A program made the position numbers and the translations under genes. From Megaleporinus macrocephalus (Eukaryota > Chordata > Actinopteri > Characiformes > Anostomidae), in NCBI GenBank assembly GCA_021613375.1, contig CM038706.1, forward strand, positions 23,391,366-23,455,365: a stretch of 64,000 bases of DNA, read 5' to 3'. The notes beneath the pieces are model-generated. The model ran no database searches and had not been told where the DNA came from. It saw only the letters and a program-made list of their open reading frames with translations. Position 1 is the stretch's first letter. Each line of letters begins with the position of its first letter. Of the stretch, positions 12,584 to 27,642 are shown piece after piece.

Positions 12584-15219
12584 ATTAGTATATGAAACAG
12601 TATTAATTGTAGGAATAATGAGCTCTAGTCTTGTCAGTCGTAATATAATGGTACAACTACAATTGTAAAATTCACTAAAATTCATTTAAATTGCTTTAAA
12701 ATGATTAATAGTAAATACAGTAAATTCAATTGCAATCGTGGTGCTCACGATTAAGTACTCATGCTTAAAAGGTGCAAGTACAAGCAAAAGGGACTCATTG
12801 GCCAGAATCTTTTTTTTTGATATCCTCCGTCTCCTGTAGGACACATAAAAATTGCATAGGTTCAGAGCTGCAGCACCACCTGCTGAATATAAACCTTATT
12901 TGGGACGCAGAGACATTCTGCAAAGCACAAAGTATAGAAACATTATCATTAATGCTACATCAGTGTTGAAGTACGCATGGCTGGTCTGATGGTGCTGGAC
13001 CAGCAAATTAATAACAGTAGCACACTTTAAATGTATGTAAATAAACTTTAATGTACTTTAGGGTAACAAACACAGGCAGCTTAGTGATTTAAATGAATAT
13101 AAAAGACAATACACTATACTTAAACTCATCTCTTAAAAACAAAGCACAGATTGAGCTATTTTACACTTCGCAGATAAAAACAAGTAGTAATGTATTTTGC
13201 AAAGACATATTTCTCTCTCTTCACACTTTTTAAGTTTACATCTACAAGGAGGCATGGAACAAAAGAGGAATGTCATGTGAAATATTAACCATTACAAGTT
13301 CAATGGTTAAAGGAATCAGGAAGGCTGAGGCAAAATGGGCTATAGATCTCCTATGTACCCTATACAGGAGAAGTTTGTTAAATACTGACTTTGGTATAGA
13401 GGAAGAGTCTCATGACTAACAACATCAAATCATATAGAGAGAGATAGTGTGCTTACAATAGCTTCAAATAGGTACAAGTGTGTTTAACCTATGGGGGCAA
13501 TTTAAACCAAACCTCTGAGTTCAGGAATTTATCAGCTGAAATGTTTGGCTTTGTTGTAGACAGATTCGTTAGTGTGCTTTCCTTCACATGAGAAGCAGGT
13601 TTGTGGTGGTAGCAGTTGGCCATCTCTGCTCATTTTCACACTACACAGACAAGCAGCTATAATCTGTTCTTGCAAAACCCCACGCCATTTCTTACAGCAT
13701 GCTTCTTTAACAAGTAACCAAGTGTTTCGTATTTCCTTCCAAAACGTAAGTGATGAACGACTGTGTTTTTGAACAGGCAAATTCATTGGCTTTTCGTCCG
13801 TGGCAGTTCATTTCTCTATCACTGAAATTAGTCCTTTTATTCACAACAACACCTTTGGCATAATTAATCATTACAAAGTGATGTCTCTATAAAATTACCA
13901 AACTAATACTGTAATATGTTGTCGTAAATGTTCCACCACTCTGAAATGAGTCATTGTGCAGGTTTAAAGCAGTATTTTCTTACAGCACAAAAACACATCA
14001 AAGCAGAATCCCATCCGTTTTTCTTTTTTTTGAAAATCTGTTGAACTAAATGTTTAAGTAAAAAAAAATCAGTCAGAGTGGCTCGATGTGATACGCTCGG
14101 TTCTAAACAAACATGGAGGATGAAACTGTTCACAGTGGTGGTGACAGAAACCAGACATCCGAAGCATTTAGTTGCTCCACAAAAATTCATTACATAAAGG
14201 GATATAAATACTGTGCCTGAGGCTGGACACATTATTTCTTTACTATTTTGAAATCAGCTGTTGGCCTAAAATACAGTACTATTTAGATTTGATTAATGGC
14301 AGACAGGTCACAGGCAAAACAGTACCCAAAAAAAAAATAAACAATCTACCAGATTTGCCAGGATTGTACCATCATCAACATTATATATGAACACTCAAGG
14401 ACACACAGGTTCACCGGTCAATTTGGTTCGTAAATAAAAAGGCTACATTTGCTTTGTAGACAATCCCTGGTGCCCATCACCTCAACTGTAAAGAAATTTA
14501 AGTCAGCGAGTTTCTTTACAATGCAGAGTTTTATCAAACCACTATGAATTCCTTTATTTACATCTCAGCATGTATTTTAAAGAAATGTGTGGAATTCCTC
14601 TGAATTGCCAATCATCAAGATTTTGCAAAGGATATAAACTTGCTGTGCCCACCTCTTAAAAAAAGTGTAAACATGTTTTCATCCAACTACTTCTGCAGTA
14701 GTACCGCTCCCTAAGATCTGGGAACCCATGTATAAACAAATTTTTTAAATACTGTATAAATTTTTCCCTTTTGCACTCAGAATCAATTTGTGGTTGAAGG
14801 TGACCGTGTGGATTCAGAGGACTGATCCCATCATTTGTCAGCACGGCTTACAAACACCATGGAAAGCTACATATATATTCTTTATATGGCAGAAGTTTGA
14901 CAAATTCAAATGAAATCCTTGTATATGTGAAAGCACTGATTCAGGTTGCAGGCACTTGTGTGTAAGCCTGAATTTAAAAGCAAAGAGGGTGAGGCCTGCC
15001 TACTGGAACCGAAAAATTCAACAGAAATATTCAAGTGGCATAATGGACTCAATACTTGGAGAAAAAGGCATATTCTGTGTAGTGTGCCAATAGCTGTCCG
15101 AGAGGGAGTGAAGTGTCTGTGTGTCCGTTTCCTCCAACTGTGTGTAGGCACATGAGTCTCATTGGAGCCCTGTGGCTCAGCTCTTCTCTAGAGATGTGGG
15201 GGTAGTCACAGCCTCAGTC
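12584..15219 (-). other. Probable sufu 3' flank / 3' UTR
   Basis: No coding exon is recognisable here. Vertebrate sufu has a long 3' UTR, so part of this stretch is probably transcribed. Several minus-strand AATAAA hexamers exist (for example opposite the TTTATT near 13838 and near 14553), but none is clearly decisive. Confidence 0.35.
14095..14620 (+). repeat. Dispersed repeat, copy 2 (diverged)
   Basis: Partner of the 7230-7660 element, with the same block order. It lies within 1.2 kb of the sufu stop codon on the 3' side, so it may be part of the sufu 3' UTR. Confidence 0.45.
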
Positions 15220-18200
15220 TTATTGCAGTGGGCTGTCAAACACTGTATCAGGCAGGACAGAGATCTTCAGCTTCTTATCAGGCCAACTGTACTCCTTTGG
15301 TAACTTAGACTAAAGAAGAAGGAAAATATCAGATCTGTGTAAGAATATCATCATTTCATCTAAAACAGGTTGGTACTGTTGTTATTATGTAGTGAAGTGT
15401 TACCTACCTCTTCATGAATACTCAGATCATGGAGGTCCCCTAGCATCTGCTCAACAAACTCTTCAGTGAGTAGAATCTAAAACACAAGAGAATGGAACAG
15501 TTATCTCGGCCGAACGACATGGGATTTGCATGTGTGCGCGAGTACAGCAAACCCATTACCTGTAGCCACGGCCCATGTGCAGCATATGGATGCTCCTCTG
15601 TGGCAAAGGCACCTTCCACTCCAGTGGATACAAAAGTAATAGCCGTGTCACCATTGATGCTTTTATATGTAAAGTGCCTCCCATGGAGCAGACGACCTCT
15701 ACAACAGGCAGAAGAAAAAAAAATGTATGTCTTTAAATGACAGAGGCATTAATTTTATGATTATAGACTAAAACTGCAAACAGTTTTGGTGACAATAACT
15801 CAGATCTTATTTAATCTTAAACAAAAGGGCCCAGATCTCTTTGTCTTAAAACAAGAGCTTACCCACAAGCAGAGCATGTTTTGTCCAAACAAAAAGAGAG
15901 ATTACACTTCAAAGTCAAGATTTACACTAAAACTACTAAGTGCCAGTAATGTTCAAGCTTGCCAAAACTAGCCTCAAAAAGATTTGCACAGTTCAGTTTA
16001 AAAGCTGGCAAGGACATCAATCATGTGGAAACAGTTTTTTCTACGATATTGACATGGGGGATAAAGGAACTTCTTTCTTTTTAAAATAACGAGTGCAATG
16101 AAAGTTTATGGTAATTGTGTAATAGCCGTGCACACATGGACATTCTGAAATGGCCAGGCAAGGGCTTTAGAGAGTTTTAATCGTAATGTGCCACTACCGT
16201 AGACCCAAATCTTGTATATTAAACATTTTAATCACACACATAGCAGGCAAAAAATGCCTCTACCATTAAATAGGCTGGGCGGACCACCCAGCCAAACATG
16301 CTGCCTGGCTTGGAGAAGCAAAAACTAATACAGCTGAGCATTAGTTACATAACTCACACACCGATTTAGTGGTTGTGGACACTGTAATCAACCAATCACA
16401 TTTTGAGGGTTGGACAAATTTTATTAAAACATTACTCTGAGCTTTCTTGATGTTCTAAATACATTACTGACGGTCCAATACAAGCAGTAGTGCAACCACT
16501 ACATTTCATTCAGTGTCAAAAATGGAAAACAGCAAAAGCTCCAAGTTTAAATCTAGAATAGCCAAAAATGTGAATCGCTGTTAGTTTAGCACTAACATAC
16601 CACTAGCTTCTTATAGGGGCGCAAGGCCCTAGCTCTAACCACTACAGCTCACCACTGCTAAGTAATCTTGTGGTGCTATTTGGACAAATAGACCACTTAC
16701 AATTAGATAAACAAGCTTTTCCCAAACAAGTTTGGGATCCTTTCTATCTCTCAGTAAAGGCCAGTGTTCTATGGTAGGGCTTCAAAACAGTATTGTAGCT
16801 AGTGTTAAACTGACCATGGGTTTTGGACTGTGCAGAAAAGGTGCTATAATTGAAGCTGACAGCACAACTTAACCTTATTATCGTTTCCTCTCATATACAA
16901 TGTGCTAGAGTACCAAGGGTCCACCACCTGGCCTGACAATAAATCTCTGCTAAGTGCCACATTTTTTTGTGTGTGTGGTGTGTGTTAGACAGAGACAGAG
17001 AAAGAAAGAGAAGGGTGTGTACACCATTGACCAGGTGTACATTACCTAAGGCACAGTGGGAGCAGAGTTCCAGACTCCTGGTTGAACTTGAGGTGCACAC
17101 TCTCCAGCTGTCGCGTTCTCACTAGCTCGTGAGGAACAATAGCAGCGGAGCTTTCACTCTCCAGACTGTCCTTACGACTTCTGGAGCGGGTGGGATAAGG
17201 AGTGGCAGTCGGGTTGCAGTCAGGGAGAGAAAGAGAGATAAAGGAGCAAAGGACGAATACATTTACATGTGTAATTGGTTCTTCTGCATTCTGCTGTCAG
17301 AAAGATAATTGTCCAAATATGACCATGCAGCAATCCAGCACTCAGCACAAATCCCTTTTTTCTATTTAGCCAGATCTGATAGCTGATTTTTATAATAAAC
17401 TACAAGGCTGTATGAGTAGTGGTACACTCAGTATCCGTTTGTCTTGGTATGAAACACAGGACAGACACTTATTTTATAGACAGTAGCAGAAAATAGGTCT
17501 AAAACAGACTGCCTGACTGAATATCAACATTATACACACAGAACTGCAGTAAAGGCATCAATATTTCCCACAACAGTATAACATTAAAATACCAGCTACA
17601 TTCAGTTTAGGCAGTTGTGAGGCTGTGAATACTATGTAATGAATATATTAACAATAGAAAGTCCATTTGTTTATACAACGACAAGTAATAAAGACAGTTT
17701 TCCAAGCTGAATGAAAAGAAAAGATGGCAAAAACTAATCTGGCTCAAAGACAACAGAAAAAAGGGATCTTATGCAATGCTGGAATTCAATTTTAAAAAAC
17801 TGTACATTTATACTGCATCCCACTAAACAATATTCTGTGCATATCCGCATTTTTAAAACAAAGGTAACCTGTAGCTACTGAAGTGAGCACCCTCTATTAG
17901 TGAAGAAACTCTTATCTCATTGTGTTGGACAGTGCATTTTACTTTTCTCTTGGCTGGCTCTTACCTTGCGATCAGCTTGCTCTGCAAATGTCCAACTGAT
18001 TGTCTATGAAGAAATTAGGGGTAAATTTGTACCACAACGAAGAGAAATTAATGCATTTACCATTACTGCCAAGAGGCAAATCAATTTCATTCCTTTCAAC
18101 AGCCCCTAAGTACAGAGACAACCGTTTCCATCTTTTTTTTAAAGGGGTCTGAAATGCTTTCAGCTCACCACGGCACATTACGATATTCAAAGTGTAATTG

Positions 18201-21200
18201 TTGTTGTCATATTTGATCAGTCAATGACAAATGGAAAGCTTTCTGAATTAAAGATGAAAGGAAGCAACAGTCAATACTATAGCTCTATGAAGCTCAAAAA
18301 GCTTCCCCCAATGCCATTTGGAGCTGGTGTTTCAAAACACACATGTGCACTCTGGATTATTAAAATCTTAATATGAACGCCACACTTCAAAACCCACTAC
18401 ACATTCATTAAATTACACACTGACATTTTTTGATAGCAAATACAAAGACTGCTTTGTTAACTATAAGTGAAAGACTAGAATCATATACACACACAAATAA
18501 ATCTTATCTTGACGTTATGGCCTCTGCAAAATGTATGTACTAGCTGTCATTTTTAGGTGTGTAAATAATGAAGTGCTTTAGGTCTGAAGGTGCTAAAACT
18601 TATCTTGCAACTCAATAACATTGCCTCAATCTTTGTCAATAACAGGGCAATCAATCATTTTAGTTGAGCAAAACTAAAAGTCACAAATTACTTGATAAAA
18701 CGTGCCTACTTGAGACAAACATCTATAACATACAAGTTATATTCTGAGTCATTCAAAAAGCAGCAAATGCACTAGTGTCGCCCAGATTGAAAAACTGTGT
18801 CAAACCAAAAGTCATTATCTGTGGAAGAACACCTGCTGCAAAGTAATAAATAAGACAATCTGGCTTCTGACTTGAAAAGAAAACAAAAAAACCCCAAAAA
18901 AACCTCAAATTGTAATCTATACATATTACAAATGCCACAATATCCATATAGTCTGAGAGTGGAGCATCTCAAACTGAGTGAATTTAGGTTTTTGGTTTCT
19001 GCTAGCTCTGCAATCACTGGCAAGTGAGAAGAACCTCAGGTAAACAAAACACAAGCACAACAAGAAAGAGAACCTAGAGCTTTAAAAGAATAGGAAGCAC
19101 AGGTATCTCCAAAACAGAAACTTTAATAAAATTTTTTGCCTTCTCCCTTCAAAAAACATTATTGGAAAGGGGGTTTTATTCCAAGAGACTTGGGAGCATT
19201 TCTGTTGGTTCAACCATTGTGAAATTTACACAATACCACAAAATAAATTATACCTGCCTTGTTCAAATAATGCAATAAAATAAAATACACAATTTCAACT
19301 TTTCTTTGGACAGCAATATCATTTTGACTCACTTTGTTGTTAGAATAGTTTATTTTACCATTCTCTGAAAATGTTTTTTTTTATTATAATAATAATAATA
19401 ATGTGTATTTATTTTGAAAAATGTAAATGTGAACTCGAATTAAAGAGATTCTGCTGGTGTGAAAAGTCTGGTGGCACAACCAATAAGTACTGAAACAACT
19501 AAACTGGTCATTAAAAGCCTTGATAAACTATTTAATACAAGTTGAACATCCTTTTTAATATGATTTTATTTTCCCTTTGTTATTGTCCCTAATATGAGGG
19601 GGGTCATAAACTTGCTCTTATATGTGCAAATCTTAGTATACCATATCTGAACGCTTGGCAAAGCCAAAGAAAGACACAGCAGGAACTCTAGGGGCAGAGT
19701 GAGTAGACAGTGAAGACAGTGAATAAGCAACAGGGGACAGAGATTAGCCCAGCCTTGTGCTGAGGTGAGCACGACTGCATTGAGAGAAGAGCTGGGTGTC
19801 TGAATATAAACGCATGGCACACTGCTCACAGAGTAACTGCCATCATAATGTTACAACTGTCACATGGACCCAAAGGTGCGCTTAACAGTTAATTTTATGC
19901 TTTATAGTAGGCCTGGGTGACATGATTATATAATTGAATATTGGTGATGACTGTCAAGTAACCTAGCGATGATGCTTCAAAGGCTATAATGGCTGTGTTG
20001 TGAACTGAGAGAACAAGATATAGGACACAATTTGCTTGCTGATAAAGATTAAATAATATATTCATGTATGGCCGTTTTCCTATTTACTGTTGGATTATTT
20101 GGGCAGTTTTAAAGCCATTAGGCTATAGCAGAGTAAATTCCCTATTGTCTTTGCTGTGATTTACCCCAGCTATATAATTTGAGGAAAAACATAAGCATTT
20201 TCCATACAGGATTAAGTGTCTCATGGGTTCAGAAAAGTTATAAAACTTAATGTTTACCCAGAGGCATTCAAAGACTCAAGAACATCTGCACTGTAGCAAT
20301 GATAAACGCCTCAGGTATGTACCCGAGCATTAGTAAGCAAGTTGCTATTGTGTGCACCATTTCAAGAAAGGAAACATCCATAAACCTACACAAGCAGGGG
20401 CTCATGAACACATTTGTGCAGTAACCAATTTTAAAACAGGAGGTATAATATACCAGCAATACTCTTACATTTTTCATTTAATCTTTTTGCTAGTTACTGC
20501 TTAAAAATGTATATAGCTAGAGAAGCTGAACTGTTAACCCTTTTTTTAAACAAGAAAATATTGTGCTAAGTATCTTTAGATACTGTACATGCCTGTTTTA
20601 CTACTGCCCTGATTGGATTATGGAACAAATGGTATGTGTGTTAATATTCTGTTGGGCCAGTGCCTAATGTGTAACCATGCTTCAATTCACTAAAAAAAAT
20701 AAACAGCAAAATACATTAATTTATCATTCTAAAATATTTTTGTTCTTTGCTTAGTGGCCGTTTCAATAGACTTTAGGATGGCAGCCAGGAGTTACTGCTA
20801 ATGATCAGAACAGTTAGAATGACGCGACCTACATGAAAACCTCACCTCTGCTAGCACTGATTTAAATTAGGCAGCAAAATAACAAACTAACTGCATCATT
20901 TAATCAAGCTCAAAATCAACCTTGATCAATAGGACATATTTTTCTGGTATTTGTAAACAACTGACAAGTCACAGGTTACATTCCCTAATTTCCAGACCAC
21001 TCCTTACAAATTAAACATTAATACTACTCCATAAACACTCAGACAGGGGGCTCAATATATCAATATCACATGTGCCAAAACCACCAGGCTGTTCCACTTT
21101 TTACAGTACAGTGTAGCCTGCCCTCTATATCGCACACATCAACGTGCTGCCACAGCATCATCATCGTCAATGTAATTAAGTGATTATATGAAAAATAATG

Positions 21201-24200
21201 CAATTCTCAAGATTACCAGGGTGTAGTTGTAAAAAAATAGGACTTACAGTGGGCGGTCTTGACTGTGCCTTTGACTGTTAATAGGGGGTAAGACGGACTT
21301 GCTATTAATCTCCAATCCTTTCCTTAGTGCTTCTCGGATCTGTTCGGTGTCTAGACATGTGACATAGAAAGCTTTTTCACCATCTTCAAGTCATTTCAGT
21401 TAAACACAATGAAGGCTTGATGCACCACGAACTAAGTGGAAAATAAAAGTTACACTTAAAAGGACAGATCGAAAACAGATTCAACAGCTTAAACACAGTC
21501 ACTCAGCAATTAATTTAACTAACATGTTGTTTTGTTTTAGTTTTATTCTCCAGTATGGAATGGGCCATGTCATTCATTAAAATGTACTACCATTAATCTA
21601 CTACCTTAAAAACGCCTCACCTTTGTCAGACAACCTGCGCGGCTGTGATCCGATACAGATGCTACGGCTGTCGTCCTCATCCTCAGGAGGTCGACTCAGG
21701 TCATCCCATGCACACTTGGCACTGACTCCACTCAGGTTGGAGCCGTCCGTCTCGATGCCTTTATCCACTCTCTCCTGCTTAGGATGAGCAAATCACATAC
21801 AGTCACATGACCAAAGGGGTTTGACGATGAAGGCTCAATGTGTAAAAGGGCACATGAGGAAAGAGACGTAAAGCTGAACCTTAGCCATCTACCTCTGAGC
21901 TGACTAACAGAGCAAGATAAATAAACATACGAACGTCAGTCAGCTAAGTGGAGAAGCTGTTCATATGATCTTGTAAGTTTTTAACAACTGTATTTTAAAC
22001 TGCTTAAAGAAAAAATTAAGAACATGTTAATCGGTTCACCCAATTTGGGTTAAACGGGATTACAATGAACTGACAGACATTTAACTACTGCTTTTATATA
22101 AATTGTGAGGGAAATTAGTAGTGTATACAATTATGTTGCACAAATATCTCAAATGGTCTATTTTTTTAAGATGTAATTGTGGAATACATAGAACATGCAA
22201 GAGAAAAGAAAAAAAAGAGGAAAAATAGCACAGCAAACTATGGAAAGCCTTACTTGTAAATGAGGATCAATGTCAAATATGGTCTCCCCTCTCCTCATGT
22301 CAGTGATTAACCATGGACCGCCAGCACTGCAAACAGAGCAGGAGGAGGAAAAGGCCCATTTACTCACAGTTAATGAGAAATGAGAGTAAAACAAAGCATC
22401 TCAGGGCCAGTGACCCATTTAACTACAGAGGGTGGAGGATTCTGGGAGAGCAGTGTCTAACATGGCTCTCACGAAGCTGCAGCAACCTAAAATATCATAT
22501 ACACACTACACAGTATATATAATAAATCTCCAACACTGAGATATTAGCCATTTATTTGATCAAAAGAACTAAGAAGTGTAACTTGCTTGCGCCAGGCGCT
22601 CTTTCTAAAGCAGATCTGCAACCAATTGAATACAGGCCTGTCCTGGCTCTGCGTCCAGTCAGGCTCTGGAAATACTCACACATGCACTCCACGCAGCAGG
22701 TCCAGAATGCCCTGACCATTCCACTGCTGTGCTGCCTGCAGCTCCTCTGTGCACACACCCACAATCTTCAGAACAAAGGAAAAACAAACAACACACAATT
22801 AGCACTTTCACACTGAGACATTTGCATAAAAGGACACCCTTGACAGCTACTCCTGCCCTACCATACGGGGCCTGCTCCAAATGCTCCAAAGCTCCTGCCA
22901 CACCACCCTTACAGTGAGTAAAATGGGAACATAGGAAGAAACGATTACAGAGTCTAAGGCCTTCTACCGTTGTAGGCCAGTGGCATTGCTTTGAGCCATA
23001 AAATGCAGAGGCGAGGTCCACAAAGCCTTAACACTACACAGAACAGTTTGGGTGTATGGAGAAATGCAACCACAAGCAACAGTAATTGATTTTATGCTGA
23101 AAACTTATTTCACAGTTAATTAACAGTTAACAGTTAGTAATTGCAAGCTAATATTTACAGTTCAAATTACTTATTTCACAAGATCTCCATCTCTTTGATA
23201 AAATCCCTAAAAAGAAAAAGCTTACCATAAATCGAGGAATTGTCACTTATTTTCCTGTACTCACTAAAACATATCAAATATCATGCACAGCTTAATAACT
23301 GTTATGAGATGTAAAAAAAATATGTAAAAAAAATTAAATAAAATATATCTAATAAAATCCAACAAGATTTGACAAACATAATACAATTACTGAACTAAAT
23401 AATTATTACCACTATTAAAGCTCTAGGAAAAAACAACAAATTGTTAAGTTAATCAGATTGGTTATTCGCTTCCAATAAAAGCTGAAGAGTTGACATTATG
23501 CAAATGTCATGCTTCAGTTCATTAAGAGCAAAGTGCTGCATAATCATAGTATAAACAATCTATGAACTAACAATACACTTTCCAGAGTGCACTCTGTGTT
23601 TTCTACCATAAGATAAACAGAAGTATCGATCACATTTGTTTTTGTTTTTTTGCCAACAGGTTTGGAGAAGAGACAAAACATTTCTTTCAGAGAAAAAAAA
23701 ACATTCAGTAGCTTACAAGAACTATCCTGACAACGGTGTTGATTTTTGTAAAACAGATCAATATTGTTCGAATGCTGCAACAAGCGAACTGTTCACTGGA
23801 TTTCCATCACAAATTAACAATACCTGGTAATGCTGTTCCAAACATGAAATACATCTGTTGGTGCTGTGCAATGACTGTTATTGGTATTCTCTTTCTTTTT
23901 TTTTAAGCATTCACAGCACAGCATGAAATGAGAAGTTTGGTTTCAATATGCGTCACTCACTCTTACGTATGTAGCCGAATTGTTGTGGAATTAGTTTACT
24001 GCAGAAAATATTAAACTTTAAAATAGATTTCACTTCGCAGGTTCACAGGACAATCTGAGAATCTGATATGAAAGTTTAACATTTCAGCTGCAACTCACCT
24101 GAAGAAAGCTGACGAGTCCAAAAGGGGTCTGCACTGGTTGCATCTGCGGGTCCTCCGTGAGCAGCATGTGCTGGATTCTAGATTCACTGCTGTCCAGTGG

Positions 24201-26167
24201 GCTGTGCCATGAGATGTGGTCGCCGCTGCAGAATGTATTTTCTATTCTCCAAAAGGACAATACATATGAAATGCATGGCATGTAACAGTACCTGATTAAA
24301 GGAGCAATACAGAATGATATTTTCTTTTCTATACTATGTACATACTTTCATGAACTTTACTGTATATGTGCAAGTGTGAACTTTAGAATCCTGACCTGAA
24401 TTATCAAATTCTAACCAATACAAAATTAGCATTAACAGTTCACACAAACAGAAGCAGCAGCACACAAGTGGAGTCACACAGCAGTTCTGGCTGGCTAAAG
24501 TATCCATTTATTTATTTTTAATAGTGGTCATCTAACTCCAGCAACACTGTGAGACAATTCTATGAGGACTGTGTTTGCACCATTTTTAGCAAAATCAGCA
24601 CGAAGATGATCAAGGTACACATGGGAGTATAAATGACTAAATATATGACCATGGCTTTGTAACCACACCATACTGTCCAGTAGACAACGTTGCTAGAGTC
24701 TAACAGCATACACGGACGCCACCCGTAATAAAAGCTGAGAACTTTACCCCTCCTAACCACATAAGAACAAGAATAATATTTTCATAACAAAGACAAAAAT
24801 GCTATAGTTAGAGTTTGAGAAGGTTTGGTTGTTATCGGTAATAAAAATGTGCTTCATTGTAACTCAGTTTACTGTTTTACACACCTAATCTTAAAACATT
24901 GTGTTTTTTTTAATGAATAAACTCAATCGTAAGATCACCTGTTACTTAGCACTGTTTATTTTTGTCAACCCCTGCTTCACCCACTTCTGATTTACCAGGA
25001 TGTTTATGGGATGTGAAAATACAAAATCAGTATAAATCAACAAGCAGCCTCGTACCTGACTGAAAGACATATCGGGCTAAACCCTGCATGAGCTCAGCTG
25101 GCCAAGTGGGCGGTGCAGTCTCCCCGACCTCTCTCTTCAGCCGAAACGTAAGCTCGAATCCAAATCCACTTGGACCATCTTGACCAGTGAATCTATGAAG
25201 ACAAATACAAATTTGCAACAGTATATTTCATTCTGTTCTTTGGCAATGTACTTTAACCAAAATCTAAAAATCAACAGCCACCATATGAAGTTATAATTGT
25301 ATTTTCAAATTTGCATTACATACTCACTAAAAGATGCTAAGACTCTAAAGAGGTCTGGGTGGCAATAATTTGAATCTATATGATCTACTTATTTGGCTTT
25401 TTATGCTATTCTTCTTAAAAATCTAAAATTAAACATAGAAAAGGTAAGCATAACGTCATTCGATTACTTACTCATGTACTCTGTTGTCTCCATACAGATC
25501 ACTCAGGCCGAGACTGACATAGTGCCAGTGTTCCTGTACGTCCAGAGCTGGGCACCCCACGTTTCTGTACATGCTAATGTAGTCCAGGGGATCTGGTCCC
25601 CCTAACCTGTGTCAACACGGTCAAAAACAATGGTGAGCATAACGTTACTGACATGAGAAGGGAAACTTTTTGCACCGCTAGCTGTCTTTTAAAGGAACGC
25701 TACGTGATTCGTGCAGCGCTGCCCACATAAGAAAGTTCAACTTCAGGGAGTTTCTAATGTAATAAAAGGAGGTCCAGCTTGCACGCTACTGTCGTTGTTT
25801 TAACTGCACATGGCTGTAAAAAACACTAAATATACACGTGCTTAAACAAAATATCTCTACAGCTAACTGCTAGCTACCAACAATGTAGCAAGCCCGCTAC
25901 ATCGAGTTAGCGTTAGTGTTCCTCAAAACTTAAGTAAAGCTATCTCATCTTTTCTTCTCACATTTGTGACGAATAACATGTTTCTCCTAAAGGAACAGAC
26001 TTGCATGCCATCAATCCATACCAGTACTTAACGATGGCGGTGACCTGCAGCGGGTTTGGCTGGTCGGGATAGATCCGCCTGCACTCTCCGTAGATGGCCT
26101 GCAGCCCCGGGGGAAACAGCGACGCGAGGCCGAGGTGGGCGCCGCTGCTAGGCCGCATTTCATCCAT
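15220..26167 (-). CDS. sufu: Suppressor of fused (SUFU), complete 12-exon coding region
   Basis: SUFU binds GLI transcription factors in the cytoplasm and cilium and restrains Hedgehog signalling. Coding exons in transcript order: 26167-26022, 25606-25472, 25192-25056, 24241-24099, 22765-22680, 22326-22254, 21774-21621, 21350-21248, 17180-17046, 15698-15560, 15476-15408, 15309-15220. All junctions are GT-AG and the total is 1410 bases, 469 aa (human is 484). The start MDEMRPSSGAH aligns with human MAELRPSG; the shortfall is mainly in the Pro/Ala-rich N-terminus. Recognisable blocks are SLFPPGLQAIYGECRR, GPSGFGFELTFRLKRE, SGDHISWHSPLDSSESR, GGPWLITDMRRGETIF, RQLESVHLKFNQES and the end VFDSPLQ. 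The regulatory SRKDS motif (PKA/GSK3 sites in human) is kept; the linker before it is a few residues shorter. Next on the same strand is trim8, as in human. Confidence 0.97.
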
Positions 26168-26389
26168 CCTGCACCGCGACTCCCACAAAGAGTGTGAAAG
26201 CCGTCAGAAAACGGGTAAACTGTGACGCCTTCTCGAGAAAAGTAATGATACAAACGCTTTCAAGTAAATATTCGCGCTCGAAACGTCAAATGTCGTGAAG
26301 TTCCCTCATCTGTATTTGTCTTTTAAAACCCTCTTGGGTCGTTTTTCTCAGGGTTTGAGGGGTCGATAGGGGCGGAGCCTCCCAGTTTG

Positions 26390-26480
26390 ATTGTCGTGAC
26401 TTCTGTCCAATCAGAGTGGAGAGATGCTGCCCGGCAGGAGAAAAGTGCACGGTGATTGGAGAATCGATTGGAGAATTACT
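26390..26480 (-). promoter_or_regulatory. CCAAT-box cluster upstream of sufu
   Basis: Two minus-strand CCAAT boxes (ATTGG on plus at 26455-26459 and 26467-26471) and one plus-strand CCAAT (26407-26411) lie 240-305 bases upstream of the sufu ATG in a CpG-containing stretch. This fits a TATA-less housekeeping-type promoter. The transcription start is not visible. Confidence 0.45.
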
Positions 26481-27227
26481 GGCCTTCTCGTGTTTCATTA
26501 AACATTCTGGGGTTTTTGTAATTCAAGAAAAAGTTATTAAAAACATAATTTAGATTATGTTAAGGTAAATCTGCAAATTGCTGCCATGAAATAACGTATT
26601 ATTGACTAAAGTGCATTTGTTAAGAGACTGTTAAGACTTGTATGCCTAAAAAGTGTGTTTAATACCATTTAAACCTGACAACGAAATGGGAATGTTTTGT
26701 TTATTAAAACGTAAAGTAAAATCTCTACTACTAGGCCACCACTGTCGCACTGTGACAATGTCATATGGTTGTAGAGGAGTCAGTCGTGCGGAAAATAAGA
26801 CCCTTTAAGTAGTTTTATTTGCTGTATGGTCGCTTCAATAATGTCGCTTCAATCACGTCGCTCTAGCTGAAGCTGGAAAGGTTGATTGATAATTTTTAGA
26901 TTTAAATAAGACATTGAGCTCACTGTTCCTCACTCAGTGGACAAGGGTGAGAAACCATTTGATGTGAAAACAAAAAAAATACTAATACTGTTAAAAAAGT
27001 TTATATTTTATAATATTTTGCTTGGGTTACACAACATTTTGAATGGTATTGGACTTGTACACCAAATTGGGCCTAGATGTCAGGGTTTTATATTAAAGTG
27101 ATCATTTCTGTATCAGTATTTGGTTTACTGTGGAAAATGCCTCTCTTACTGCAGTTAGACATTAAGCACCCTTCTGGCCTCCCCTCAGACAGACATAGCA
27201 TCAGCTTTTCATCTGTGGGAGAAATAG

Positions 27228-27241
27228 GCGCCACCTACTGG
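27228..27241 (-). promoter_or_regulatory. CTCF-type core motif
   Basis: The minus strand reads CCAGTAGGTGGCGC, which satisfies every position of the CTCF core consensus CCASYAGRKGGCRS as I know it. It lies between the divergent sufu and 27.6 kb genes. Occupancy cannot be seen from sequence. Confidence 0.45.
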
Positions 27242-27642
27242 GTTATTTGTGCAATATATATTTATTATTACGTCTATATCACTACGACGGGCATTAACAC
27301 ACGGGGTGGACTTCTGGTGATGAATGCTCAGGATTGCTGCTTCTCCTGGACTACAGCAAATGTAAGGTTGGGTGACCTCTAATCTCCCTGAGAACAGCTT
27401 GTTTACCTGCTGCTTAGATACTGAAAAGGCTCTGAGTAATTTGTGACAGCTGACAGAGGAAGCAGAGCTTATTCACAATCATCCCAGGACTGAAGCAGAG
27501 TTCTGAAATGGGTAACCAAGTTGTCTTTTTAATTTTCAGTTTATTTCTTTATGAGTCTGACGGTGAAGTGCTGATATTCAACCTGTATTTCTTTTTTCTG
27601 TTTATGCTGAACATTTACAGATTCATTCGTTTCAAACAGACC

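Noticed and set aside
27508..27642. Upstream in-frame extension of the 27.6 kb gene (45 residues)
   Set aside because: Hydrophobic, T-rich, ending at a good splice acceptor; more likely intron than protein.
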